From an uncultured Acidimicrobiales bacterium (GTDB lineage: Bacteria; Actinomycetota; Acidimicrobiia; Acidimicrobiales; SZUA-35), in assembly GCA_938002965.1 (NCBI GenBank), contig CALKZY010000015.1:62001-126000 (forward strand): a stretch of 64,000 bases of DNA, written 5' to 3'. Position 1 is the stretch's first letter; every line of letters begins with the position of its first letter. Below, in pieces: positions 16,173 to 25,228 of the stretch. Below the pieces are notes generated by a model that saw nothing but the letters and a program-made list of their open reading frames with translations, searched no databases and had not been told where the DNA came from. A program made the translations under genes and the position numbers.

Positions 16173-17578
16173 GCCAGCGACACCGGAGAAGCGACACGAT
16201 CCCAGCAGACACAAGCCAGGCTTGTACGGCGACCCTGGCCGGCGGCCCAGCGTCAAGCGATCAGGCCGACGGCCCCGGGCACGCATGTGCCCGGCCGGCT
16301 CTTGGTAATGCTAAGAAATCCGTTTCCACCCTCGACGACTGGAAGCGGCTTCGAGCCGATCTCCGACGCTCGGATCGGTACCGGATGCGTCGAGACATCG
16401 CCGCTCTGTTGCCGGACTCGGCCACAGCGAAATGCGGGCTCGGAAGACGCCCAAACGGCAAAGGTGGTGTGTCGAATATTGAGATCCGCACCAACGACGG
16501 CCGATCGTTCTACTCCGGCGTGCTGGCCTGCGGTTCACCCTGGATCTGTCCGGTGTGTGGCCCGAAGATCTTCTACCGGCGCTCGCTTGAGATTAATCAG
16601 GTCGATGACGTTGTCCGGGAGCAAGGCGGCACAACGGTGTTCGCAACCCTCACGGTGTCGCACTCTGATCAAGACCCGGCCGATTTGTTGGTGCCGTTCA
16701 TGTCCAAGGCGTTCGGCAAGATCCTGGCTGGTCGTGCCTGGTACGGCCACTCAGGCAAGGAACGCACCCGACGAACTACCAAGGGCCTGCCGGTGTCCGA
16801 CGGGCTGCGTGGTGATCTGGGCTATGTCGGCATGTCCCGGGCCATGGAATGCACGCATGGCTGCAACGGCTGGCACCCACACATCCACGCTGCTCTCGTG
16901 TTCGACAAGCCGCTTGACGACGACCAGGTCGACACCCTGCGAGAGTTCGTAGCCGATCGGTGGGCCGACTATGTCGAGAAGACCCTCAAACGTGAGGTCA
17001 ACGAACACGCCGTGGATGTTCGCAAATGGGACAAAGACGAGAAGACCATCGGCTGGTATGTCACAAAGATCGGCCAAGGCTGGAACCTTGGCACCGAGCT
17101 AACCGGCCACGACAAGAAGCACACCAAGGGAGGCAATGAGAACCCCGCCCAGATCTCAGCCCGCTACTCCCGATCCGTCAGAGCGGGCCACCCGGATCGA
17201 CAAGCCGCTGACCTGCTCGTCGAGTTTTACAAGGCCACCAAGGGCCGCCCTGCCATCTACATCAGTCCTGGACTCCGCAAGTGGGCTGGGCTGGCTGAGG
17301 AACAGACCGACGAGGAACTGGCCAACGAGGACATTAACGGTCAAGTCGTTACCGAACTCTCGGCAACAGTCTGGACCGCCGTCCGATCGCTGAACGCGGA
17401 AGCAGACCTGTTGCGCTCATCTGAACAGAACGGCCTCAACGGCATCGTGGACACACTCCACGACTTCGGACTACGGGTCACCACGACTTCACGAGACCAC
17501 CCAGAGGACGAAGTGGCCGTGCCGCTGGTGATCTTCAGGCCTTTACTACCCACCAACCACAGAAGGGACAAAACATGA
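16169..17578 (+). CDS. rolling-circle replication initiator (RepSA-like), 469 aa
   Basis: I take ATG 16169, in ATGA overlap with the previous gene. The protein has a Cys cluster CGSPWICPVCG (121-131). It then has the HUH endonuclease motif in WHPHIHAALVF (His 236/238/240) and a candidate nucleophile Tyr298 in TIGWYVTK. These are the features of RepSA-type initiators of pSAM2 and related actinobacterial rolling-circle plasmids, which nick the double-strand origin so the excised circle can replicate. It overlaps xis by ATGA, so Rep, Xis and Int are produced from one message, as in known AICEs. Confidence 0.88.
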   Translation: MSQRHRRSDTIPADTSQACTATLAGGPASSDQADGPGHACARPALGNAKKSVSTLDDWKRLRADLRRSDRYRMRRDIAALLPDSATAKCGLGRRPNGKGGVSNIEIRTNDGRSFYSGVLACGSPWICPVCGPKIFYRRSLEINQVDDVVREQGGTTVFATLTVSHSDQDPADLLVPFMSKAFGKILAGRAWYGHSGKERTRRTTKGLPVSDGLRGDLGYVGMSRAMECTHGCNGWHPHIHAALVFDKPLDDDQVDTLREFVADRWADYVEKTLKREVNEHAVDVRKWDKDEKTIGWYVTKIGQGWNLGTELTGHDKKHTKGGNENPAQISARYSRSVRAGHPDRQAADLLVEFYKATKGRPAIYISPGLRKWAGLAEEQTDEELANEDINGQVVTELSATVWTAVRSLNAEADLLRSSEQNGLNGIVDTLHDFGLRVTTTSRDHPEDEVAVPLVIFRPLLPTNHRRDKT

Positions 17579-17754
17579 CCACCAAATTGGCATTCGACGT
17601 GGAGGAAGCGGCCGCTCTTATGAGCATCAGTCGACGGACCATTTACGAACTGATGCGGACCGGAGAACTCGGCTCGATAAAAATCGGTCGCCGTCGGCTG
17701 GTACGTCTCACCGACATCACGGACTTCTTGGCGAACCAAGAGACAGCAGCATGA
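17575..17754 (+). CDS. xis: excisionase, HTH_17/MerR-like, 59 aa
   Basis: The 59-residue protein reads MTTKLAFDVEEAAALMSISR..., then TIYELMRTGEL...IGRRRLVRLTDI. This is the winged helix-turn-helix of excisionases, with the typical R-x-I-Y recognition helix and a wing rich in Arg. It overlaps rep at its start and int at its end (both ATGA). It would bind DNA beside the att sites and direct the integrase toward excision. The GGGTCC arrays at both ends are candidate targets. Confidence 0.85.
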   Translation: MTTKLAFDVEEAAALMSISRRTIYELMRTGELGSIKIGRRRLVRLTDITDFLANQETAA

Positions 17755-18911
17755 GCCGTCGAGCGCGGGGCGAAGGGACGATCTACCGGGATGGCTCAAG
17801 GTGGGTCGCCCGTGTGGATCTTCCGCCTGGAGCTGATGGCAAACGTCGTCAACGGAAGCGACGGACCCGAACCAAAGCTGAAGCGGTTCAAGCGCTCCGC
17901 TTCATGACCTCCGAACTTGAGTCAGTCATCAACCCGGATGGCGAGAGCCGCACGGTGGCACAGGCTGCCGATGAGTGGTTTCGAATACAGCCGAAGGACA
18001 AGCAGCAATCCACGATTGACAATTGGGCTTGGCGTTGCGACGTGATTAGAACGGGCTTGGGTGCTCGGACGCTTGGACAGCTCACGGTCGCCGACTGCGA
18101 CATGTTCCTGGACTGTGCAGCTAGGGGCGAGTTTGGATCTCGGACCCTGTCACCCGACAGCGTCCGTCGGCTCCGTTCTGTACTCATCAATGTCATCCGC
18201 AATGAGGCCCGGCTCGGCAACATTGTTCGCAATGTGGCAGATCTCTCGGTGATGCCTCAAGCCGCTGGGGCGTCGACAGAGCATGCGCCCGATGGTGATA
18301 GCAGCCTGAGCAGCCGCCGTTCGTTGGATCATGACGAGTTTCGCCGCCTTTGGCGGGCGGCTCGATATCCGCTACTGGTAGCGGTGGAGCTGATCGGAAG
18401 AAATGGGCTACGTCCGGCTGAGGCAAGAGGACTTCGCTGGTCCCGGGTAGACCTTGAAACAGGAACGCTCACCGTGGACACCCAGATGACATCTGGGACC
18501 ATACTGGCTGACGCTAAGACCAAACGATCTCGACGGACCATTCCAATAGATGGACGGACGATCGAGACTCTTACCTCCTGGGCGGAACAACAAGATGTCA
18601 AACGTGGGCGAGCTGGTGACCGGTGGCATGACCTCGATCTAGTTATCTCGACTCGTTACGGCACCGGCATCAACGGGCCAAACCTGCAAAGGATGGTTGA
18701 GGCGGCGTGCTCTGAAGCCGGCATTGATCGGTATCTGCCATACGAGTTGCGCCACACGGCGATCACCTTCCAGATCGAGGCCGGGCAAGAGGCGTGGAAG
18801 GTGGCCGATTGGGCAGGGACCAGCGTCCGCATGATCGAAGACGTCTACCGCCACCGACTTAGTCGAGTCACCGAGATTTCCTCTGCTCGGGTGCCGGATC
18901 TAGACCTGTAG
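17751..18911 (+). CDS. int: tyrosine site-specific integrase, 386 aa
   Basis: An N-terminal SAM-like/arm-binding region (residues 1-170, opening SRRARGEGTIYRDGSRW) precedes the catalytic domain. Catalytic residues are visible: Arg221 (GLRPAEARGL), Lys258 (TKRSRRTIP), Arg334-His335 (YELRHTAIT), Trp354 where a His or Trp is normal, and the nucleophile Tyr366 (EDVYRHRL). All are intact. It reads toward the tRNA-Val gene, 90 bp away, which is the usual layout for elements that use a tRNA 3' end as attB. The stop codon overlaps the first right-end GGGTCC repeat. Confidence 0.95.
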   Translation: MSRRARGEGTIYRDGSRWVARVDLPPGADGKRRQRKRRTRTKAEAVQALRFMTSELESVINPDGESRTVAQAADEWFRIQPKDKQQSTIDNWAWRCDVIRTGLGARTLGQLTVADCDMFLDCAARGEFGSRTLSPDSVRRLRSVLINVIRNEARLGNIVRNVADLSVMPQAAGASTEHAPDGDSSLSSRRSLDHDEFRRLWRAARYPLLVAVELIGRNGLRPAEARGLRWSRVDLETGTLTVDTQMTSGTILADAKTKRSRRTIPIDGRTIETLTSWAEQQDVKRGRAGDRWHDLDLVISTRYGTGINGPNLQRMVEAACSEAGIDRYLPYELRHTAITFQIEAGQEAWKVADWAGTSVRMIEDVYRHRLSRVTEISSARVPDLDL

Positions 18912-18961
18912 GGTCCAGGTTCGGGTCCACGCTGCTGGCCGGTTGAATCGGGATTGGGTCC
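18911..18961 (+). promoter_or_regulatory. right triple GGGTCC array, candidate Int/Xis arm sites
   Basis: GGGTCC(A) occurs at 18911, 18923 and 18956, with the same orientation and the same 12 and 33 bp spacing as the left array (6239, 6251, 6284). The first 18 bases of the two arrays are nearly identical. The array ends 38 bp before attR. Confidence 0.55.
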
Positions 18962-18971
18962 GAGCAGCAGG

Positions 18972-18998
18972 AAACCCGCCCAAAATGAGCGGGTTTTT
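18972..18998 (+). terminator. rho-independent terminator after int
   Basis: AAACCCGC, a nine-base loop, GCGGGTTT and a T-run (18994-18998) form an 8-bp stem with a U tail. It ends the rep-xis-int message just before the att core. The same stem read on the other strand lies right after the 3' end of tRNA-Val and could serve that gene as well. Confidence 0.8.
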
Positions 18999-18999
18999 C

Positions 19000-19044
19000 G
19001 GTGGGCGTTGAGGGACTTGAACCCCCGACTTTCTCCTTGTAAGG
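19000..19044. repeat. attR: 45-bp repeat within tRNA-Val
   Basis: This is the perfect match to 6099-6143. It starts two bases beyond the discriminator base of the tRNA and runs through the T arm, variable loop and anticodon stem-loop. Integration therefore rebuilds the tRNA gene. Confidence 0.93.
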
Positions 19045-19075
19045 GAGACACTCTAGCCAACTGAGTTAAACGCCC
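19002..19075 (-). tRNA. tRNA-Val(TAC)
   Basis: The reverse complement folds as a complete cloverleaf. The acceptor GGGCGTT pairs with AACGCCC, the D arm contains AACTCAGTTGG, and the anticodon loop is CTTACAA between TCTCC and GGAGA, giving anticodon TAC. The T arm contains GGGGGTTCAAGTCCC, with discriminator A. CCA is not encoded. It is the integration target of the element to its left. Confidence 0.95.
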
Positions 19076-19330
19076 AGGAGAGACCGTTGCGATCCCTGGA
19101 CCCGAGATTCTACAGGGTGCCGACCTCGGTTCGCTCGCATTAGTCCGGACGTCGTAGGTAGTTGCACCCATGTGATTCGACACATTTCGACTCCCATCTA
19201 CCGGCGTCCGAGGATTCTTCACCGGCCTGCAATCCAACGGAAACTCTACAACAGCACTGGTGTCGTACAGTTGAAATTGGTATTGGCGACAGCTCACTCG
19301 GATGCGTGTCGTAACGTGCCAGCAGGAATC

Positions 19331-19822
19331 ATGACTACTCCGACAAGTCGGATCGGCAGCAACCCCCACGACGTGCAGGCCGAACCCAAGCCATCTTCAA
19401 CACTAGTTTTTGCCGTCGCTCTGACGATGGTCCTTGTCGTTGGTCTCGCCTCCTTCATGGCCAGGTCGGAGGCCAGCGTCGGCGGCAGTGGAACTGTTTC
19501 CATTGGCTCGGACAGCTACTCGTTCGAAGCGTCAACCTGCACCGTCTCCGACAGTGCCTTCGTGGTTGCGGGCCCCGGTGTCATCGACGGCGTCCCCTTT
19601 TGGCTCTCCGCTTCAAGTCGCACTATCACCTTGGCTGCTGGTGTCGAATCCGAACTTGAACGACCGGCCAGTGAAGGCCTCTGGCTTGCAAGCGAAGGTG
19701 CTATCAGCTGGACGCTGGATGACAGCCGCCTGACAGCCGAGACAGTGATGCTCGACGTCCGTGAGCCGCAGCGAGCCATTCCGGCTTCGCTGGCTGTCAG
19801 CTGCGGACCTCAAGCCACCTGA
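19331..19822 (+). CDS. membrane-anchored or secreted protein, hypothetical, 163 aa
   Basis: The frame is open upstream, but ATG 19331 has an aggaa site and gives a sensible N-terminus. A hydrophilic lead is followed by one hydrophobic span (residues 24-42, LVFAVALTMVLVVGLASF), then an exported beta-rich domain with two Cys (EASTCTVSD and AVSCGP) that could form a disulphide. No family is recognised. The 255 bp between the tRNA and this gene contain no other feature I can support. Confidence 0.6.
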   Translation: MTTPTSRIGSNPHDVQAEPKPSSTLVFAVALTMVLVVGLASFMARSEASVGGSGTVSIGSDSYSFEASTCTVSDSAFVVAGPGVIDGVPFWLSASSRTITLAAGVESELERPASEGLWLASEGAISWTLDDSRLTAETVMLDVREPQRAIPASLAVSCGPQAT

Positions 19823-19837
19823 TCTGAACCCGGCGCT

Positions 19838-20668
19838 CTAACCACGCCGCTTCCAGCCTTGCCTCATGGCGACAAGTTGAGCAAGCAACTCCGGCGTTGA
19901 CGCCGCAATAGGGGCACGTCGCGCCTCGTGATCGAGAGTGAGCAGCACCTCGCCGTCGCCATCAGCTACCACAGCGCCAGCCTCCTGGCAGACCAGCATG
20001 GCGCCCAGATAATCCCAGACGCCATGGGCGCGGTCGGTGTCGACAAACCCGTCGAAACTACCGGTGGCCACAGCGCACATATCCAACGCTGCCGCACCAT
20101 AGGTTCGGAACTGTCGCCACCCACCGTGAACCGCTGGAAGTCCGGAGAACGCCACCAGAGCCGAACTAAGAGACCGACACTCTGACGGCCGACCTGGACG
20201 ACGGGGCCACTGTGAACCACTCCAATCCCAACCCTGACCTCGCACGGCCGAGAACGTCTCACCGCTGGCCAGATCTCGGACGACGGCCGCCCACAAACCG
20301 TCTTCATCTACAGCGCAAAAGCTGGAGGCGAACCAAGGCAAGCCTCTCGAACCGTTGGTCGAGCCGTCAACCGGATCAACAACCACGGTCACCGGACCCG
20401 AGCCTATAACACCGGACTCCTCACTTAACACCGCCAAGCCCTCAGCTGACAGCCCTGCAAGCACGATGTCATCAGCCACGACATCATGGTTGTACTGGCC
20501 CGATTTGCCCCCCGAAGGAGACCAATCGTCGAGTCGACGCAACTCATCGCCCACCTCATCGGCCAGCGAGGTGAACAGCCGAATCAGTCCGTCGGCATCG
20601 GGGCTTGAAAGGCTATCGATCATGGAAAGACCAGCCGAACAGATCTGGGCCCTGGACAACACCGGCAT
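19838..20668 (-). CDS. inositol monophosphatase-family phosphatase
   Basis: Metal-binding motifs of the Li-sensitive phosphatase fold are visible: LSEESG (the E-E motif), DPVDGSTNGSRG (DPxDGT/SxN) and WDYLGAMLVCQEAGAVV (the WDxxA motif). The family hydrolyses phosphate monoesters such as inositol phosphate, histidinol phosphate or PAP. The exact substrate cannot be told. The frame starts at 20668 without a good ribosome site. An internal ATG at 20623 (MIDSLSSPDADG) is an equally plausible start. It is convergent with the gene ending at 19822. Confidence 0.85.
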   Translation of the reverse strand: MPVLSRAQICSAGLSMIDSLSSPDADGLIRLFTSLADEVGDELRRLDDWSPSGGKSGQYNHDVVADDIVLAGLSAEGLAVLSEESGVIGSGPVTVVVDPVDGSTNGSRGLPWFASSFCAVDEDGLWAAVVRDLASGETFSAVRGQGWDWSGSQWPRRPGRPSECRSLSSALVAFSGLPAVHGGWRQFRTYGAAALDMCAVATGSFDGFVDTDRAHGVWDYLGAMLVCQEAGAVVADGDGEVLLTLDHEARRAPIAASTPELLAQLVAMRQGWKRRG

Positions 20669-20822
20669 CGAACATCGTCGACCACTCTAGGCGCATCGAC
20701 GCAACGAATTCCGAGATCCCGGTCAAGCGGTCATACTCGACTCGCCGAGCGCCGAAATCCGGGTAAACTGCGGTTCGGCGCAGGCACCGGCTGCTGCTAC
20801 CTCTACCAAGGAGCTGTCAACG

Positions 20823-21386
20823 TTGGCGGTAATCGATGTCCCTGGGTTCGTCGCTGACCTGAAGGATCACGCGATGCAGCACCAGTTTCACATCCATGAC
20901 GAGCGCCACTTCATCGAGACGTATTCGATGCGCCAGGCATGGGAAGTCGATCTGCACCCCGAACGGGCCTGCGGAGGCCCTCTCGACCTCCATTTGTCGG
21001 TGGACTTGGACCCCCGCACCACCCTGTCCTTTGAAGACCACCTGATCTCACTGCCAGAGGAAGCCGAGCCCGTGTCCGGGCTGACCCTCCCCCTGGTCTT
21101 CACGTGGGCGCTTCCCCCGCTTCTCAACGCCCCTGATCTTCTCGTGCTTGCCACCGAGCTGGCCGGGATCGGTGAGGCCGAGCTGCCCCTGCGGGTGTCA
21201 GCCATCGATTCGACTGCTGAGGTAACCGACGCGTCGGAGCGGTCACTGTCGATCACTGCCCCGCTTGAGCTCAGCCTCGACGAGCTGTTCATGAACCGTG
21301 AGTCCATGTGCGAGGTCTTCGACCGGTGCCATAGCGTCAGTGAGTTCTTGCTCGACTACGCGCCGACATGGATAGACGACTTCTAG
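20823..21386 (+). CDS. hypothetical protein coupled to hrpA, 187 aa
   Basis: TTG 20823 has a good aaggag site ten bases upstream. The soluble, acidic 187-residue product has alternating beta strands (WEVDLHPERACGGPLDLHL, ATELAGIGEAELPLRVSA) and no motif that I know. Its last 19 bases overlap the start of hrpA, so the two are translationally coupled, but a functional link to the helicase is only inferred. Confidence 0.65.
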   Translation: MAVIDVPGFVADLKDHAMQHQFHIHDERHFIETYSMRQAWEVDLHPERACGGPLDLHLSVDLDPRTTLSFEDHLISLPEEAEPVSGLTLPLVFTWALPPLLNAPDLLVLATELAGIGEAELPLRVSAIDSTAEVTDASERSLSITAPLELSLDELFMNRESMCEVFDRCHSVSEFLLDYAPTWIDDF

Positions 21387-24300
21387 CCGACTCGCCCGAC
21401 TGGAATCGACTACCGCCTGAGCTACCGATAGCTGAACGCCGCGACGAACTGGTTGAGGCAATCAAGGCCAACCAGCTGCTGGTGGTAGCCGGGGAGACCG
21501 GATCGGGAAAGAGCACCCAGCTTCCAAAACTCTGTGTTCAGGCCGGGCGTGGCGCCAACGGCATCATCGGCCACACCCAGCCCAGGAGACTTGCCGCTCG
21601 GGCCGTAGCTCAACGGGTCGCGGACGAAACCGAGACCTCGCTCGGTGATCAGGTCGGCTACGCCGTCCGATTCGATGATCGGGTTGGGCCCAACACCGTG
21701 GTCAAGTTGATGACCGACGGCATCTTGCTTGCTGAGCTTCAGCGGGACCGCATGCTGTCCAAGTACGACACCATCATCGTGGACGAGGCCCACGAGCGAA
21801 GCCTTAACATCGACTTCCTGCTGGGCTATCTGAAGCAGCTGCTCCCAAAACGCCCCGACCTTCACGTCATCATTACCTCCGCCACCATCGACACCGAGCG
21901 GTTCTCAGAGCACTTTGACAACGCTCCGGTCATCGAGGTGTCAGGTCGGACCTACCCGGTTGAGGTCCGATACCGACCGATCAACGACCCCGACAGCAGC
22001 ATGGATCTCTCAGGCGGTCGTCAAGATAACGGCGACGGATACCAGACCCAGGCGGAAGCCGTGGCGACCACCGCTCGTTCCCTCCTGAGAGAAGACGATG
22101 GTGACATCCTCGTCTTTCTCGCCGGAGAGCGAGACATCCGCGAAGCAGCCGAGGAAATCGAGGCCCTAAACCTACACAACACCGAAGTCGTTCCGCTCTA
22201 CGCCAGGTTGTCCTCGTCTGAGCAACAGCGGGTCTTTCGATCCCACCCAGGTAGACGAGTAGTCCTCGCCACCAATGTGGCTGAGACGTCTCTTACCGTG
22301 CCCGGCATTCGCTTCGTGGTAGACACCGGCCTAGCCCGCATCTCGCGCTACAACAAGCGGACCAAAGTCCAGCGGCTACCGATTGAGGCAATATCGCAGG
22401 CATCAGCCGATCAGCGAGCCGGTCGTTGTGGCCGCATCGGGCCTGGCATCTGTGTGCGGCTCTACAGCGAATCCGACTTTCTCGGTCGCCCCGACTTCAC
22501 CGAACCGGAAATCCAACGCACTAATCTGGCGTCGGTCATCCTGCAGATGGCCGCCCTGGGGTTGGGTGACATCGAATCGTTCCCGTTCGTCGAACCGCCG
22601 GATCAGCAGTCGATTCGAGACGGCGTCACCGTTCTCGAAGAGCTAGACGCTCTCGACCCCGAACGACATGGCACCAAACAGTGGCTGACCGACATGGGCC
22701 GGGAGTTGGCTCGCTTTCCCATCGATCCCCGATTTGCCCGGATGATCATCGAGGCCGTCGACCGAGACGCCCTGGACGAAGTAACGATCATCGTGGCCGC
22801 GCTGTCGGTTCAAGACCCCCGAGAGCGCCCGAAAGAACGCCAGAGCGAAGCCAGTCAACTTCACGCACGGTTCGCCGATGACACCTCCGACTTCATTACG
22901 CTGCTCAAGCTGTGGCGCCACTTGGAACGGCAACGCCAAGAACTTTCCGGCAATCAATTCCGCCGGCGGTGCCGCAAAGAGCTGCTCAACTACACCAGAG
23001 TGCGCGAGTGGCAAGACACCGTGCGCCAGCTACGGCGCACGGTTAAAGAACTCGACTACAAGACCTCAGGTCCGAGCAAGGCTCATCGCGACACCATCCA
23101 CCGCTGCCTGCTGCCTGGCCTGCTGTCACAGGTCGGCACGAAGGACCCTAAGCGAAGCGCAGCCTCCAAGCGGGGCTCGTCGTCGAAGCGAAACTCGGAC
23201 CGGCGACCGGTCGAATACTTGGGAACAAGAGGGAGCCGATTCCGGCTCGGGCGATCGTCGGTTCTGGCCAACAACGGCCCGCAATGGGTCATGGCCGCCG
23301 AAATGATCGAGACCGGCCAGCTTTGGGCCCACACTGCGGCCCCCGTCGATCCGGCCTGGATTGAAGACGCCGCCCACTACTTGATCAAGCGCACGTACGA
23401 CGACCCGGTTTGGGATCCGGCCGACGGCGTGGCCTACACCATCGAACGGATCACGTTGTATGGGCTGTCGATCGTCGGTGGACGTCGGGTCACCGTCGGG
23501 CGGGTCAACAAGGCTCTGGCCAGGGAGCTGTTTGTTCACCACGCCCTGGTGCTGGGCGAGGCCGACATTGACGAACCATTCAGCGACCACAATCGGGATC
23601 TCGCTCAACGATTAGAGGCCATCGAAGACCGTTTTCGCCTGCGAAACGCCGAGGGCTACACCGACAGGCTGTTCGAGTTCTTCGACCAGCGGATACCCGA
23701 TCACGTGACTTCGGCCGCAGGCTTCACGCGTTGGCGACGCAAACAGGGCCAAGCCGATGCGATGTCGCTGGAGGTCTCCATGTCCGACGTGTTGGACGCT
23801 CATCAATTGGAGCGGCTGACAGCCTTCCCAGATACCTGGCCACACGCTGACGGTGATCTGGAGTTGGCCTACCTGTTCGATCAGGCCAGTCATCTCGACG
23901 GTCTGAGCATCCACATCCCGGTGGAACTAGCCGGGCAGTTCGCAGAAGAACCGTTCGCCTGGCTGGTGCCCGGAATGCGCTCGGAACTGATCCTTCAGCT
24001 ACTCCGATCGCTTCCAAAGAACCTGCGAAAGCAATTGGCGCCTCTCGATCAGGCAGCCGAGTTGGTCGAAGCCGAACTTAGGGGCAGCGCCAACGGATCA
24101 CCGACGGATCTGTTCAACCTGGACCAGTCCCCCGTGGCTGCCATGGCAGCCGTTCTCGGGCCCCGGACCGGGATCGACGTCAAACAAGCTGACTTCGATC
24201 CGACACGGCTACCGGCGCATCTGCGGCCCACCTTCCGGGTTATCGATTCCGAACGAAACCTTCTGGCCGAAGGCAAAAGCCTGGACGCCGTTCAACGGCT

Positions 24301-25228
24301 AATAATCGATCAGACCGAATCGGCACTGGCGGCGGTGGCTAATGCGAGTGGATCGCCCGAACGAGACAACGTGGCCCGATGGGACTTCGGCGATCTGCCA
24401 AAGGTGTTCAACACAAGCTCGAACGGCCGGCAGGTGCGCGCCTACCCGGCACTAGTCGACGAAGCCGGCACAGTCGCAATCCGCTTGCTGGCAGACGAGG
24501 AACGCCAACAAGACGAGATGTGGGGTGGAACCAGACGCCTGCTGCGATTGCAGTTGCCCTCCCCCATCCGCAAGATCGACCGCCTGCTGGCGGACCGGGT
24601 GAAGCTCATCATGCTTACCGACATCGTGCAGAGCAAGGCCGATTGGTACAACGACATTCTCAACGTCTGCCTCGACGAGATCATCATCGCCAAGGGCGGG
24701 CCAGCCTGGACCAGCGACGGCTTCGCCGCTTTGGTGGCCGAGGGACAGTCACAACTCACCGAGTTGCTGGAGCAAACCTGCGAACACTGCGAAAAGCTCG
24801 TAGCGACAGCATCATCGATTTCGCAGCGACTAGATGCCTTGAGCGGGGCAGATTCGCTAGGGCCTTCGGTCGACGATGCTAGGGCTCACTTCAGCCGTCT
24901 GGTGTACCCCGGCTTTCTCTCGGGTGTCGGGTTACCGAAATTGGGTGACATGCAGCGGTACCTGGCGGCGCTTCAGCATCGGTTGCAGCAGTTGCCGGAC
25001 AGCCCTTCCAAAGACAGTCGGTTGGCGGCCGAGAGCGTCGCGGTCGAACAAGCATACGCAAAGGCCCTAGCCGAGCACGCAATGACCTCTGAGTTGGAAG
25101 AAATCACCTGGGAGCTCGAAGAACTTCGGGTCCAGAACTTCGCTCAGCATCTTCGACCACGCTCGGCCGTGGGTGGCCAGGCAAAGGTCAGTGCCAAACG
25201 GATTCAGGTCAGGTTGGGAAGTCTGTGA
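21368..25228 (+). CDS. hrpA: ATP-dependent RNA helicase HrpA (DEAH box)
   Basis: The 1286-residue length is typical of HrpA. Helicase motifs appear in order: GETGSGKST (42-50), TQPRRLAARAVAQRVA, the DEAH box in VDEAHERSLNIDF, SATID, and motif VI in DQRAGRCGRIGPG. Helicase-associated and C-terminal DUF3418-type regions follow. A Lys/Arg/Ser linker (KRGSSSKRNSDRRP) is seen near residue 600. HrpA is a 3'-5' RNA helicase tied to ribosome and mRNA quality control in other bacteria. The 3' end overlaps the convergent methyltransferase gene by 25 bp. Confidence 0.93.
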   Translation: MDRRLLADSPDWNRLPPELPIAERRDELVEAIKANQLLVVAGETGSGKSTQLPKLCVQAGRGANGIIGHTQPRRLAARAVAQRVADETETSLGDQVGYAVRFDDRVGPNTVVKLMTDGILLAELQRDRMLSKYDTIIVDEAHERSLNIDFLLGYLKQLLPKRPDLHVIITSATIDTERFSEHFDNAPVIEVSGRTYPVEVRYRPINDPDSSMDLSGGRQDNGDGYQTQAEAVATTARSLLREDDGDILVFLAGERDIREAAEEIEALNLHNTEVVPLYARLSSSEQQRVFRSHPGRRVVLATNVAETSLTVPGIRFVVDTGLARISRYNKRTKVQRLPIEAISQASADQRAGRCGRIGPGICVRLYSESDFLGRPDFTEPEIQRTNLASVILQMAALGLGDIESFPFVEPPDQQSIRDGVTVLEELDALDPERHGTKQWLTDMGRELARFPIDPRFARMIIEAVDRDALDEVTIIVAALSVQDPRERPKERQSEASQLHARFADDTSDFITLLKLWRHLERQRQELSGNQFRRRCRKELLNYTRVREWQDTVRQLRRTVKELDYKTSGPSKAHRDTIHRCLLPGLLSQVGTKDPKRSAASKRGSSSKRNSDRRPVEYLGTRGSRFRLGRSSVLANNGPQWVMAAEMIETGQLWAHTAAPVDPAWIEDAAHYLIKRTYDDPVWDPADGVAYTIERITLYGLSIVGGRRVTVGRVNKALARELFVHHALVLGEADIDEPFSDHNRDLAQRLEAIEDRFRLRNAEGYTDRLFEFFDQRIPDHVTSAAGFTRWRRKQGQADAMSLEVSMSDVLDAHQLERLTAFPDTWPHADGDLELAYLFDQASHLDGLSIHIPVELAGQFAEEPFAWLVPGMRSELILQLLRSLPKNLRKQLAPLDQAAELVEAELRGSANGSPTDLFNLDQSPVAAMAAVLGPRTGIDVKQADFDPTRLPAHLRPTFRVIDSERNLLAEGKSLDAVQRLIIDQTESALAAVANASGSPERDNVARWDFGDLPKVFNTSSNGRQVRAYPALVDEAGTVAIRLLADEERQQDEMWGGTRRLLRLQLPSPIRKIDRLLADRVKLIMLTDIVQSKADWYNDILNVCLDEIIIAKGGPAWTSDGFAALVAEGQSQLTELLEQTCEHCEKLVATASSISQRLDALSGADSLGPSVDDARAHFSRLVYPGFLSGVGLPKLGDMQRYLAALQHRLQQLPDSPSKDSRLAAESVAVEQAYAKALAEHAMTSELEEITWELEELRVQNFAQHLRPRSAVGGQAKVSAKRIQVRLGSL

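Larger units (their letters stand above)
6099..19044. mobile_element. AICE-type integrative element in tRNA-Val, about 12.9 kb
   Basis: The element is bounded by a 45-bp perfect direct repeat (6099-6143 and 19000-19044). The right copy is the 3' half of an intact tRNA-Val gene. The gene set inside is that of actinomycete integrative and conjugative elements such as pSAM2: FtsK-like Tra ATPase, Spd-like membrane proteins, rolling-circle Rep, Xis and tyrosine integrase, with int next to the tRNA. No relaxase or type IV secretion genes are present, in keeping with the double-stranded FtsK-type transfer known for this class. The left 4.7 kb is a leftward cargo block (HTH regulators, SMC-like ATPase, small helical protein). 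All core genes look intact, so the element may still be mobile. One tiny gene at 15139 seems frameshifted. Confidence 0.92.
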
